DNA of 64,000 nt, taken from positions 7,839 through 71,838 of the forward strand of contig CAKSCM010000011.1 of assembly GCA_934444365.1 (NCBI GenBank). Reading direction: 5' to 3'. The DNA is from an uncultured Eubacteriales bacterium (GTDB lineage: Bacteria > Bacillota > Clostridia > Oscillospirales > Acutalibacteraceae). The notes beneath the pieces were generated by a model that was given only the letters and a program-made list of their open reading frames with translations, ran no database searches and was not told the origin of the DNA. A program made the translations under genes and the position numbers. This document shows, in pieces, positions 53,795 to 62,724 of this stretch (the first letter of the stretch is position 1; the number at the start of each line of letters is the position of its first letter).

Positions 53795-54814
53795 TTAGTC
53801 CCTGAGCATAACCGCCTTTACGGCATTAGCCCTATCCTCATGATATTCATTAAGGGCCCTGGGCAGATCTTCAAGCTCAAACCGATGGGTTATCAACCTT
53901 TTTACATCCACAAGACCGGCATTTATCATGTCGATACATTTCGGGAAGTAAAGCGCCGGAATGGCATTTGAGCCGCGTATCTGCAGCTTGCGCAGATGGA
54001 CAACGTTTGAATCGAACGAGGCCACTGCCTCCGGCCCGTAGCTTATTCCGAGGAACGAAACGATTCCTCCGACATTTGTAACATTACAGGCCGTTCCTAT
54101 TACCTTAGGCGGGGCCGTGACAAGCACTCTGTCCACTCCGCCCTTTTCAAAGGCATAATCCTCAAGCTTTACCTTGTCGGTGTATATTATCTCGTCGGCT
54201 CCGTATTCGCGTGCAAGCTCACAGCGTTTTTCGGCCGAAGAAAACTCAGCGGCATATATCTTTCTTGCACCGCTCGACTTTGCCATCTTAAGAGCCATAA
54301 GGCCTATGGGCCCGAGTCCCAATACCAAAACATCGTCGTTAAGATGGATGTCGGCCGTCATTACAAGGTCGCACGCAACACCCAACGGCTCCATTATACA
54401 GGCTTCCTCAAAGCTCATTTTGTCAAACTTAACGCAAAGCACGGCCGGAACTATTGCAAACTCCGCAAAGCCCATGCTGTTATCCTTCATTTCCATAAAG
54501 CTCGGTCCCACAAGATCCCATTCGGGGTGCCCGTTAAGCGAGCAGGTGGCAAGCGGATTAAATGTCGATGTCTCCACCACTATATTGTCGCCGACCTTTA
54601 CATTTTCAACACGGTCTCCCGTTTTTACGATTGTGCCGGAAAACTCATGCCCAAACGGCTCCCAATCCTTTGCCGCATAAGAGGCGAGAATATTGTCGTG
54701 TCCGCAAAAGCCGCATGCTCTTACCTTGACGAGCACTTCGTCCTCTTTTATGTCACGCAGGGTAACATCCCTTACCTCAAACTGATACGGCGCCTTAAGA
54801 TATGCCGCCTTCAT
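53795..54814 (-). CDS. Medium-chain zinc-type dehydrogenase (polyol/sugar dehydrogenase-like)
   Basis: 339 residues. Catalytic zinc ligands in ACGFCGHD, FGHEFSG and EPLGVACD; Rossmann motif GLGPIGLMA. The structural-zinc lobe that normally has four cysteines holds one (FNPLATCSLNGHPEW), so that zinc is probably absent. First gene of the transporter operon, so it likely oxidises the imported sugar or polyol. The substrate is unknown and no kinase is present. Confidence 0.88.
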   Translation of the reverse strand: MKAAYLKAPYQFEVRDVTLRDIKEDEVLVKVRACGFCGHDNILASYAAKDWEPFGHEFSGTIVKTGDRVENVKVGDNIVVETSTFNPLATCSLNGHPEWDLVGPSFMEMKDNSMGFAEFAIVPAVLCVKFDKMSFEEACIMEPLGVACDLVMTADIHLNDDVLVLGLGPIGLMALKMAKSSGARKIYAAEFSSAEKRCELAREYGADEIIYTDKVKLEDYAFEKGGVDRVLVTAPPKVIGTACNVTNVGGIVSFLGISYGPEAVASFDSNVVHLRKLQIRGSNAIPALYFPKCIDMINAGLVDVKRLITHRFELEDLPRALNEYHEDRANAVKAVMLRD

Positions 54815-54918
54815 ATTTGTCTTCTCCCTTCAAGTACTTTCCGTTTTCATATTAAAACAGATACATAAAATTATCCCCATTTTCGGTGGGTATAACCTAA
54901 CATCTGCTTTACATCTTC

Positions 54919-54947
54919 GTTTTAGCATATTGCATTATTTTTGTCAA
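54919..54947 (-). promoter_or_regulatory. Promoter of the dehydrogenase-transporter operon
   Basis: Minus strand TTGACA (54947-54942), 17-bp spacer, TAAAAC (54924-54919). The remaining intergenic stretch to 55340 is AT-rich with no supported gene. Confidence 0.6.
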
Positions 54948-55345
54948 TCACAATACATAACAATTATAAATTATTTTTTTATATATAATACACAAGTCAT
55001 CGCCAATATTGTGCAATTTCGTCCCAATACTTTCCATAGAAAACTTTAATTTCCAATAAAGTAACAAATATGTAAACATTTTACTCTGCTTACATATTAA
55101 CCCTTTAACGTGATGTCGATTTAATTCTTTAAAGCGGTCGCCTCGATTAAAAAAGCTCCTTTTTCTCCCTTTATTGTTATCCAAATGCCGGCGAATATAC
55201 CGATTACAATTATTAAAGGCAGAAAAAACGAAAACCGGCGCTTAAAACATAAAATATAAAAAGCATTACCGGCCGGACATATCACAAAAATCAGGAAAAC
55301 CGGTCTTTTTGATACGGCCCGGCCGGCATAAAAAAGCAAGCTGTG

Positions 55346-55373
55346 TTGACTTTTTTACAAAAATGCGTATGAT
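55346..55373 (+). promoter_or_regulatory. Promoter of the Mrp gene
   Basis: TTGACT (55346-55351), 16-bp spacer, TATGAT (55368-55373). It predicts a leader of about 185 nt before the start codon. Confidence 0.55.
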
Positions 55374-55384
55374 ATTATTTAGAC

Positions 55385-55548
55385 GCCGTGCCGCACAGGC
55401 AAAATTGCCGCATCGGCAAAAACGATATGGCAAAACGATATATCATATCAAACTTTTTCAGGATATATCCGCCCAATGCCGTCACACTTGTCTTGCCGAT
55501 AAAATCCGGCCAGAAACAAAGGGCCGATCAGGCGCTAAGGCACGGCCC
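55385..55548 (+). promoter_or_regulatory. Structured leader of the Mrp gene with competing pairings
   Basis: GCCGTGCC (55385-55392) can pair with GGCACGGC (55539-55546) to close the leader. GGGCCG (55521-55526) can instead pair with CGGCCC (55543-55548), just upstream of the SD AAGGAG. The two are mutually exclusive. No known riboswitch class was recognised. Confidence 0.4.
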
Positions 55549-55566
55549 AAAAGGAGTTGTATAAAA

Positions 55567-56409
55567 TTGAGCGAAAACTGCAGTCATAACTGTTCCGATT
55601 GCTCGTCGGATTGCGCTTCAAGAAACCCGGCCGACATGAAAGAACCGCTGAATGCATCGTCCAGCGTTAAAAAGGTAATAGGCGTAGTATCGGGCAAGGG
55701 AGGAGTAGGAAAAACCCTTGTCACGAGCCTTTTAGCCACAAAAATGCATATTAAGGGATACAACGTCGGAATTCTCGACGCCGATATAACCGGCCCGTCG
55801 GTTCCCCGTGCGTTCGGCTTAAAGGAAAAGGCCGAGGGCACCGAATTCGGCATACTGCCGGTTAAAACCTCCACCGGAATAGACGTAATGTCGGTAAATT
55901 TACTGCTTGAAAACGAAACCGATCCGGTAGTCTGGAGAGGACCCGTAATTGCCGGTACGGTAAAGCAGTTTTGGACCGACGTTGTCTGGAGCGACGAGGA
56001 CTTTTTGTTTGTTGATATGCCGCCGGGTACGGGCGACGTTCCCCTTACGGTATTCCAGTCACTGCCTATTGACGGAATAGTAATCGTCACATCTCCGCAG
56101 GAGCTGGTGTCGATGATAGTCGAAAAGGCCGTTAAAATGGCCCGTCTTATGGGGGTTAAGGTGTTGGCTCTTGTGGAAAACATGAGCTATATTGAATGTC
56201 CCGACTGTAAAAAAATAATCGAGCCCTTCGGACAAAGCAAAATCGAGCAGACCGCCCGTCATTTCGGAATACCAAACTTCGCACGTATGCCGATAGACCC
56301 GGTAATAGCCGCGGCGTGCGACAAGGGCGAGATCGAAAAGGTCGCATCACTTTCACCGAAGGCCGTATCCGATCTTGATAATATTGCCGATATGCTCGAA
56401 AATCTGTAA
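55567..56409 (+). CDS. Mrp/NBP35-family ATP-binding iron-sulphur carrier
   Basis: 280 residues from the TTG at 55567, ten bases after AAGGAG. The N-terminus carries a Cys cluster (ENCSHNCSDCSSDC) usual for clostridial Mrp. The deviant Walker A is VSGKGGVGKT, with DADITGPSVPRAF and DMPPGTGDVPLT. The C-terminal CPxC motif (IECPDC) bridges an Fe-S cluster between subunits. It assembles and transfers iron-sulphur clusters in the cytoplasm. Confidence 0.93.
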   Translation: MSENCSHNCSDCSSDCASRNPADMKEPLNASSSVKKVIGVVSGKGGVGKTLVTSLLATKMHIKGYNVGILDADITGPSVPRAFGLKEKAEGTEFGILPVKTSTGIDVMSVNLLLENETDPVVWRGPVIAGTVKQFWTDVVWSDEDFLFVDMPPGTGDVPLTVFQSLPIDGIVIVTSPQELVSMIVEKAVKMARLMGVKVLALVENMSYIECPDCKKIIEPFGQSKIEQTARHFGIPNFARMPIDPVIAAACDKGEIEKVASLSPKAVSDLDNIADMLENL

Positions 56410-56424
56410 AAAAATATACAGGAC

Positions 56425-56446
56425 AAACGGTTTAATTGCCGTTTTA
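56425..56446 (+). terminator. Short terminator after the Mrp gene
   Basis: AAACGG (56425-56430) pairs with CCGTTT (56439-56444) around an 8-nt loop, then TT and AT-rich sequence. Confidence 0.5.
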
Positions 56447-56457
56447 AAATTCTAAAA

Positions 56458-56524
56458 CCGCACATACCGGGGAGATTTTGTGACGTTTTGGGCTTTATAT
56501 ACCGAAAACGCCCCGGCTGTGCGG
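56458..56524. repeat. Nested long hairpin upstream of the ABC-F gene
   Basis: Arms CCGCACA/TGTGCGG, CCGGGG/CCCCGG and CGTTTT/AAAACG stack in order into one stem of about 25 bp over 67 nt. The T-run is weak, so it may be a structured RNA or attenuator rather than a plain terminator. Confidence 0.55.
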
Positions 56525-56650
56525 CTTTCTGCTAAATATTAAGGTTGGGCATAACATGCTTAAAAATTCGCAGCCGTAAAATATGTGTTGTGCAATAATA
56601 AATACAACATCTAATCGGCTAACCAAAACTCAAAAAACTCGGAGAAAAAA

Positions 56651-58684
56651 ATGCAGCTGTTAAACCTTCAGGGAGTGTCAAAGTATTTTTCGGAAAGATG
56701 CCTTTTTAAGGACGTCTCCTTTTCGGTCGAATCGGGACGTCACATAGGTGTCGTCGGTGCAAACGGAACCGGAAAAACCACCCTGTTTAAAATGATAACC
56801 GGCCGGGAAGAATACGATTCGGGGCGGATAGTAATATCCAAAGCCGCCCGCCTCGGCTATATGGAGCAGCAGGTAACGTCACAGGGCGATTGCACGGCCT
56901 ACGACTATGTAGAACAGGTCTTCTCTCCCCTTATAAAAGCCGAAAGGGAACTCGACGAGGTAAACGAAAAGCTGCTTTTATCAAGCGACGGCGAGCTTAT
57001 TTCCCGTCAGCTGCAGCTAAGCGAATATCTCTCCTCAAACGGCGGACTTACATACAAAAACCGGGTCAGAGCCACACTGAAAGGACTCGGCTTTGAGGAA
57101 GAGGATTTTGGGCGTTCAATATCGGAATTTTCCGGCGGACAGCGCTCAAAGCTCGCCCTTGCCCGGCTGCTGCTTTCGGATACCAATTTAATGCTGCTCG
57201 ACGAGCCGACCAATCACCTTGACATATCGGCCGTAACCTGGCTCGAAGGCTTTCTTTCCGGCTATCAGGGCGCGTTTATGGTAATAACCCATGACCGTTT
57301 TTTTCTTGATCGGGTTACCGACGCCACCATTGAGCTCGAAAACGGGAAGATAAACTATTTCGGCGGAAAATACACCGTTTACAAGGAAATAAAAAAACAA
57401 CGGGCCGAATCCGTAAAAAGGGAATACGACGAAAAATTAAAGGAGATAAAACGCCTTGAGGGTATAGTCGAACAGCAGCGCAGCTTTAACCGCGAAAGAA
57501 ACATCCGCATGGCCGAAAGCAAGCTTAAGGTAATTGACAAAATAAAAGAAAGCCTGGTTGTCCCGCCTGAGGAAGAAAAAACCGTAAGCTTTGATTTTAA
57601 ATGCAGGGAAAACGGGCCGTATGAGGTACTTAAAGCCGATTCGCTTTCCCTCTCGTTCGGAGATAAAAACATATTTTCAAACCTCGGATTAAAGCTTTTC
57701 AAGGGAGAAAAGGTGTTTCTCGTCGGCGAAAACGGATGCGGAAAAACCAGTCTTTTAAGATTGTTAAACGGCGAATATAAATCGGCGGACGGTGGAAACA
57801 TCACCTTCGGACCGGGGGTGAAATGCGCTTATTTTGACCAGGTTCAGTCCTCCCTTTCGCCCGATAAAACCGCTTTGAACGAGGTGTGGGACAAATATCC
57901 CGATATGAACGAAGCCTCCTTACGAAGCGCATTTGCGGCCTTTTTAATGCGAGGGGACGACGTGTATAAAAAGATCTCCTCCTTATCGGGCGGCGAAAAG
58001 GCGCGCGTTCAGCTTTTGGAGATCGTTTTAAGCAAGGCCGATCTTCTCATGTTGGATGAGCCGACAAACCACCTTGACATTGCCTCGAAGGAGGCGGTGG
58101 AACAAGCGCTCATCGGCTACAACGGAACTCTCATCGCCGTCTCGCACGACCGATATTTTATAAACCGCCTCGCCGACAGGATATATGCCTTTCAAAACGG
58201 CCGGCTTACAGAATACAAGGGCAATTACGATTATTATCTTGAAAAAACACAAGGCGAAGAAAATTCGTTAAGCGAATCTGACTACGAAGCAGTCGACAAT
58301 AAAAAATCCCGGATTTTTGAAAACTCATCGACATCTGTAGCATCCGGAAGAGCTGCTTCCGCCGGACAAGAATACGATAAAAACGAAAAAACCGCAGAAA
58401 AAAACACGAACCTTTCCTCCGGCGCCGCCGAATACCGCCGCGCAAAGGAGGAATTGTCCCGTATAAGAAAGCTTAAATCCACCGTCGCTCAAAGCGAAAA
58501 ACAGCTTGACCTTTTAAGCAAAAGAAAAGACGAGATAAACGAAGAAATGCTGCTGTCAAGCGACAACTATCAGCGGCTCGAGGAATTAACCCATGAACTC
58601 GCCGAATGTGAGCAGCGCGAAAACGAAATAATGGCCGAATGGGACAAGGCCGTATCCGAGCTTGAAATCATCGGGCAAAATTAA
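56651..58684 (+). CDS. ABC-F family ATPase (Uup/YdiF-like)
   Basis: 677 residues, two ABC domains and no membrane span. Walker A sites GANGTGKTT and GENGCGKTS; signatures FSGGQRSKLALARLL and LSGGEKARVQLLEIV; both Walker B regions read LMLLDEPTNHLDI or close to it. The interdomain linker (about 240-310) is long and basic. A C-terminal coiled coil (about 590-677) is typical of Uup/YdiF. Such proteins act on the ribosome in translation quality control; the antibiotic-resistance type cannot be excluded. SD GGAG. Confidence 0.92.
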   Translation: MQLLNLQGVSKYFSERCLFKDVSFSVESGRHIGVVGANGTGKTTLFKMITGREEYDSGRIVISKAARLGYMEQQVTSQGDCTAYDYVEQVFSPLIKAERELDEVNEKLLLSSDGELISRQLQLSEYLSSNGGLTYKNRVRATLKGLGFEEEDFGRSISEFSGGQRSKLALARLLLSDTNLMLLDEPTNHLDISAVTWLEGFLSGYQGAFMVITHDRFFLDRVTDATIELENGKINYFGGKYTVYKEIKKQRAESVKREYDEKLKEIKRLEGIVEQQRSFNRERNIRMAESKLKVIDKIKESLVVPPEEEKTVSFDFKCRENGPYEVLKADSLSLSFGDKNIFSNLGLKLFKGEKVFLVGENGCGKTSLLRLLNGEYKSADGGNITFGPGVKCAYFDQVQSSLSPDKTALNEVWDKYPDMNEASLRSAFAAFLMRGDDVYKKISSLSGGEKARVQLLEIVLSKADLLMLDEPTNHLDIASKEAVEQALIGYNGTLIAVSHDRYFINRLADRIYAFQNGRLTEYKGNYDYYLEKTQGEENSLSESDYEAVDNKKSRIFENSSTSVASGRAASAGQEYDKNEKTAEKNTNLSSGAAEYRRAKEELSRIRKLKSTVAQSEKQLDLLSKRKDEINEEMLLSSDNYQRLEELTHELAECEQRENEIMAEWDKAVSELEIIGQN

Positions 58685-58707
58685 TTTTTCGCTGTCAAAA
58701 ATTAACT

Positions 58708-58737
58708 TACATACAAAAACACTTTATGCACACACTA
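58708..58737 (+). promoter_or_regulatory. Candidate SigG promoter of the spore protein gene
   Basis: TACATA (58708-58713), 17-bp spacer, CACACTA (58731-58737). It resembles the forespore SigG pattern (TGAATA / CATACTA). Inferred from similarity and from the gene it serves. Confidence 0.45.
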
Positions 58738-58783
58738 TTCTTGCAAACGCGATGAATATTTTTTGTAAGGAGTGTAATTGATC

Positions 58784-58972
58784 ATGGCAAACAAAACTCT
58801 CGTTCCCGAAGCCCGCGAGGCTCTCAAGCGTTTCAAGATGGAGTCTGCAAACGAAGTCGGCGTTAACCTTAAGCAGGGTTATAACGGAGATCTGACCTCT
58901 AAGCAGGCCGGTTCTATCGGCGGTCAGATGGTTAAAAAGATGATCCAGTCGTACGAAAACGGCATAAAGTAA
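58784..58972 (+). CDS. Small acid-soluble spore protein, alpha/beta type
   Basis: 62 residues. Coats and protects DNA in dormant spores. The first conserved segment holds the germination-protease site (MESANEVGVNL, cleaved after Glu in relatives). The second has GYNGDLTSKQAGSIGG followed by MVKKMI. The ATG follows AAGGAG by 11 nt; a TTG two codons earlier is possible. Codon choice (AAG, GGT, GCT) suits high expression. It shows that the organism can sporulate. Confidence 0.93.
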   Translation: MANKTLVPEAREALKRFKMESANEVGVNLKQGYNGDLTSKQAGSIGGQMVKKMIQSYENGIK

Positions 58973-58976
58973 GTAT

Positions 58977-59032
58977 TATCTAACAAATAAAACGGGATGC
59001 TCCTAACAGCATCCCGTTTTATTTGTTAGATA
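58977..59032 (+). terminator. Very long perfect terminator hairpin after the spore protein gene
   Basis: 25-bp perfect arms (58977-59001 and 59008-59032) around a 6-nt loop CCTAAC, core AACGGGATGCT/AGCATCCCGTT with TTTTATTT in the descending arm. Confidence 0.9.
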
Positions 59033-59135
59033 TAATTTGGGTTTTAAACCCTTATCCGTCCCGATAAAAACAGGCCGTTAAGTACAATCTAAAACCGAAA
59101 AATCATCCGCCCTTAACGTGCTTTGTGTACAGCCG

Positions 59136-60155
59136 TTATCTTTGAACGCGGCCGGAGCCCGAACCGTTCATAAGAGACTCAACCTCAGACGCGCTGACAA
59201 GGTTGTAATCCCCCTCGATCGTATGCTTAAGGCAGCTCGCCGCAACGGCAAACTCAATGGTCTTTTGAGGATCAAAGCCAGACATAAGCGAATATATCAG
59301 TCCTCCGCCGAAGCTGTCGCCGCCGCCAACCCTGTCGACAATGTGTATTTTATACTGACGGCTGAAATAGTAATCGCTGCCGTCATAAAGCATGGCCGAC
59401 CAGTTGTTGTCGTTGGCCGAGATCGACTCTCTGAGGGTAATTGCAACCTTTTTAAAGCCGAAGGTATCGGCAAGGGTCTTGGCAACGTATTTATATCCCT
59501 CGCCCGATACGTGGCCGCCCTCGATATCCGACGACGGATCCTTTATGCCGAAAACGTCGTTCGCGTCCTCCTCGTTGGCAATGCAAACATCGACATAGGG
59601 CATAAGTCCGGTCATGACCTCGCGTGCTTTATCCCTTGTCCAAAGCTTTTTGCGGTAGTTAAGGTCGCAGCTTACGGTAAGGCCCTTTGCCTTGGCAGCC
59701 TTAACGGCAGCAAGACAAACCTCGCTCATTGAATCGGAAAGGGCCGGAGTAATACCGGTAAAGTGGAACCAATCGGCTCCCTCGAAAGCCTTGTCAAAAT
59801 CAAAATCGCTCAATGTCGCCTCGGCAACGGCAGAGCCTGCCCGGTCGTAAACCACCTTTGACGGACGCTGGCTGGCACCCTTTTCAAGGTAATATATGCC
59901 TATTCTCTTGCCGCCGCGGACGATAAGCGAGGTGTCTACCCCGTACCGGCGCAACGAATTTACGGCCGACTGACCTATTTCGTTCTCGGGCAGCTTGCTC
60001 AAAAACGCGGCGTCAACGCCGTAGTTAGCAAGGGAGACCGCAACATTAGCCTCACCGCCTCCGAAGGTCGCTCCGAATTTGTCAGCCTGTACAAAACGAT
60101 AATACCCCTCGGGGGCAAGTCTGAGCATAAGCTCGCCGAAAGTAATAGCTCTCAT
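59136..60155 (-). CDS. kdgK: 2-dehydro-3-deoxygluconokinase
   Basis: 339 residues, PfkB family. Substrate and ATP sites: FGGGEANVAVSLANYG near the start, SCDLNYRKKLW, and RVGGGDSFGGGLIY with the catalytic Asp. It phosphorylates KDG to KDPG, which the aldolase encoded just upstream splits. Last gene of the uxuA-SDR-eda-kdgK operon. Confidence 0.94.
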   Translation of the reverse strand: MRAITFGELMLRLAPEGYYRFVQADKFGATFGGGEANVAVSLANYGVDAAFLSKLPENEIGQSAVNSLRRYGVDTSLIVRGGKRIGIYYLEKGASQRPSKVVYDRAGSAVAEATLSDFDFDKAFEGADWFHFTGITPALSDSMSEVCLAAVKAAKAKGLTVSCDLNYRKKLWTRDKAREVMTGLMPYVDVCIANEEDANDVFGIKDPSSDIEGGHVSGEGYKYVAKTLADTFGFKKVAITLRESISANDNNWSAMLYDGSDYYFSRQYKIHIVDRVGGGDSFGGGLIYSLMSGFDPQKTIEFAVAASCLKHTIEGDYNLVSASEVESLMNGSGSGRVQR

Positions 60156-60161
60156 TTTAAT

Positions 60162-60803
60162 TTACTTCCCTTCTCTTGCTTTTTTGACTATTTCAACCGC
60201 TTCACGGGTCATTCTTTCAATCTCGTCAAAACGTCCCTCGTTTATGAGGTCCGATTTTACCATAAAGCTTCCGCCGCAGGCGAGGACCTTCGGATTTGCG
60301 AGGTAATCGGCAAGATTTTTCTCGTTTATTCCGCCGGTCGGCATGAATTTAACGCCGCCGTACGGTGCGCTGAGCGCCTTTATCATTTTAAGTCCGCCGG
60401 CTGCCTCCGCCGGGAAGAATTTAAGAACCTTAAGACCCAGTTCCAGTCCCTTTTCGATCTCGCCGGGGGTCATAACGCCGGGGATTATGGGAACGCCTAT
60501 GCTCTGACAATGCTTTACGACCGTAGGATTGAGTCCCGGGGAAACAATGAATTTAGCCCCTGCGGCAACCGCCCGATCAACCTGCTCGACGGTCAGAACG
60601 GTTCCGGCGCCGGTCAGCATATCAGGAAATTCGTCCGTAACCAGCTTAATCGCATCGGCGGCGCATTCGGTACGGAAGGTGATCTCCGCCGCCGGCAGTC
60701 CGCCCGAAATAAGGGCGCGGCACAGCGGTACGGCATTTTTGACATCATCAATCTTTATTACCGGCAAAACGCCGAGTTTACTTATTGCGTCAAACATCTT
60801 CAA
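60162..60803 (-). CDS. eda: KDPG/KHG aldolase
   Basis: 213 residues, usual length. The Schiff-base Lys sits in VLKFFPAEAAGG and the catalytic Glu in EITFRTECA; GAGTVLTVEQ and MPTGGINEKNL are also typical. It splits KDPG to pyruvate and glyceraldehyde-3-phosphate. Six bases separate it from kdgK. Confidence 0.95.
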   Translation of the reverse strand: MKMFDAISKLGVLPVIKIDDVKNAVPLCRALISGGLPAAEITFRTECAADAIKLVTDEFPDMLTGAGTVLTVEQVDRAVAAGAKFIVSPGLNPTVVKHCQSIGVPIIPGVMTPGEIEKGLELGLKVLKFFPAEAAGGLKMIKALSAPYGGVKFMPTGGINEKNLADYLANPKVLACGGSFMVKSDLINEGRFDEIERMTREAVEIVKKAREGK

Positions 60804-60854
60804 ATGCTCTCCTTAAAATATTTTAAACTTTAATAAAGCTGATTTTGCAACAGC

Positions 60855-61691
60855 TTAAACTCCCGAATAGGCCGAAAATCCGCCGTCTACCGGAACGACT
60901 ATTCCGGTAACAAAGGAGGCAGCCTCATCGTCGATAAGATAGCTGAGTGTTCCGAGCAGCTCTTCGGGCTTGCCGAAGCGGCGCATCGGAGTTCCGGCTA
61001 AAATCTTGTCGGTCCTCGGCGTCGGGGTTCCGTCCTCGTTAAAAAGCAGGGCCTTGTTCTGATTGGTAACAAAAAATCCCGGAGCAATGGCGTTTACCCT
61101 TATATTCGCACCGGCAAAATGCACCGCAAGCCACTGGGTGAAATTGCTCACCGCCGCCTTGGCGCCGCTGTATGCAGGAATTTTGGTAAGGGGAGTAAAT
61201 GCATTCATAGACGAGATGTTTACAATGCAGCCGCTGCCGGCTTCGATTAAATCCTTGGCGAAAACCTGGGTCGGAAGCAGTGTTCCGAGAAAGTTCAGGT
61301 TAAAAACAAAGGACACTCCGTCGGGGTCAAGATCGAAAAACGATACGACCGAAGGATCGTCTATATCCTCTTTTTTAAAGTATTCGTTGGTGGTGGTGCC
61401 CTTGGGGTTGTTGCCGCCGGCGCCGTTTATAAGTATGTCGCACCGACCGAGCTTTTCGATTACCGTGCCGTGTGCCTTTTCAAGACTCTCCTTCGAGAGA
61501 ACATTGGCTTCAACCGCAATCGAGGTACCGCCCGCGGCGTTTATTTCGCCGCTTACCTTTTCGGCCGCTGCAAGGTTAAGGTCAAGCAAGGCTACCTTAA
61601 AGCCCTTTGAGGCGAGATATTTTGCAAAGGTGCTGCAAAGCACGCCGGCAGCGCCCGTAATAACAACCGTTTTTTTACCGTTTTCACACAT
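60855..61691 (-). CDS. SDR-family oxidoreductase, probable D-mannonate oxidoreductase
   Basis: 278 residues from the ATG at 61691 (GGAGG 9 nt before, within the uxuA end). Short-chain dehydrogenase fold: VVITGAAGVLCSTFAKYLA for NAD(P), INGAGGNNP, and the catalytic Ser...YSGAK in ISSMNAFTPLTKIPAYSGAK. Between uxuA and eda the missing step is fructuronate to mannonate, done by SDR enzymes of this type in Bacillus (UxuB/YjmF). Assignment rests on context. Confidence 0.85.
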   Translation of the reverse strand: MCENGKKTVVITGAAGVLCSTFAKYLASKGFKVALLDLNLAAAEKVSGEINAAGGTSIAVEANVLSKESLEKAHGTVIEKLGRCDILINGAGGNNPKGTTTNEYFKKEDIDDPSVVSFFDLDPDGVSFVFNLNFLGTLLPTQVFAKDLIEAGSGCIVNISSMNAFTPLTKIPAYSGAKAAVSNFTQWLAVHFAGANIRVNAIAPGFFVTNQNKALLFNEDGTPTPRTDKILAGTPMRRFGKPEELLGTLSYLIDDEAASFVTGIVVPVDGGFSAYSGV

Positions 61692-61692
61692 T

Positions 61693-62724
61693 TTAAAGTG
61701 CCTCCCATATTCCGTTGAGATATGCCGCTCCGAGTGCACGGTCGTAAAGGCCGTAGCCGGGGCGTCCCTTTTCGCCGAATATCATACGACCGTGGTCGGG
61801 TCTGGTGTATCCGTCGAATTTATTGTCTTTAAGTATTTTCATAATGCGGACTATATTAAGCGAACCGTCGGCCGAAAAATGTCCCGTTTCCTCAAAGCTG
61901 TCGTCCGGATAAAGAAGGACGTTTCTCACATGCATAAAATGTATACGGCCGTTTGCCGAATATTTCTCGATCATCGGGTAAATATTATTCCTTGCCGAGC
62001 AGCCGAGCGAGCCCGTGCAAAAGGTCAGTCCGTTTTCGGTCTCGTCGTAAAGCTTCAAAAAGCGATCGATGTTTTCTTCGCAGGTTATTATTCTCGGAAG
62101 TCCGAATATCGGATATGGCGGATCGTCCGGATGTATCGCCATTTTTATTCCCGATTCCTTAGCCGCGGGAATAACCGCGTCGAGAAAGTATTTAAGATTA
62201 TCAAAAAGCTTATCCTCCGATACGTTTTCGTACTCGGCAAACAGCTTTTTCAGCTCATCCTTCTCGTAGCTCTCATCCCACCCCGGCAAAGAAAACTCGC
62301 CGTTTATGGGATCCATTTTAAGAAGATCCTTCTTGTCGTATGCAAGGCAGGTCGAGCCGTCCTTGCGCTTTTTGGCAAGGGTGGTACGCGTCCAGTCAAA
62401 TACCGGCATAAAATTATAGCAAATAACCTTTACTCCGGCCTTACCGAGCCGACGTACGTTCTCGCAATAATTAGCTATAAGACGGTCCCTCGAGGGCTTG
62501 CCGAGCTTTATGTCCTCGTGCACCGGAACGCTTTCGATAACCGAAAACTCAAGACCGTGCTCAAGGGTGGTCTTTTTAAGGGCATTTATACTTTCCTCGC
62601 TCCACACCTCACCTACCGGGGTATCGTACACCGCCGTTACAATGCTTTTCATATTGGGTATCTGGCTTATGTATTCGATCTTTACGGGATCATCCGGCCC
62701 GTACCATCTGAACGACATTTTCAT
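61693..62724 (-). CDS. uxuA: Mannonate dehydratase
   Basis: 343 residues, typical for Firmicutes UxuA. It dehydrates D-mannonate to KDG. Metal and active-site motifs: MAIHPDDPPYPIFGLPRI, FCTGSLG, HFMHVRN and TRPDHGRMIFGE. SD AGGAG. First gene of the hexuronate operon, so glucuronate or galacturonate use is likely regulated from the region upstream (62725-63000). Confidence 0.96.
   Translation of the reverse strand: MKMSFRWYGPDDPVKIEYISQIPNMKSIVTAVYDTPVGEVWSEESINALKKTTLEHGLEFSVIESVPVHEDIKLGKPSRDRLIANYCENVRRLGKAGVKVICYNFMPVFDWTRTTLAKKRKDGSTCLAYDKKDLLKMDPINGEFSLPGWDESYEKDELKKLFAEYENVSEDKLFDNLKYFLDAVIPAAKESGIKMAIHPDDPPYPIFGLPRIITCEENIDRFLKLYDETENGLTFCTGSLGCSARNNIYPMIEKYSANGRIHFMHVRNVLLYPDDSFEETGHFSADGSLNIVRIMKILKDNKFDGYTRPDHGRMIFGEKGRPGYGLYDRALGAAYLNGIWEAL

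Noticed and set aside
55121..55339. 72-codon minus-strand ORF with hydrophobic stretches
   Set aside because: Only TTG or GTG starts, no SD, no known motif; AT-rich intergenic sequence readily gives hydrophobic frames.
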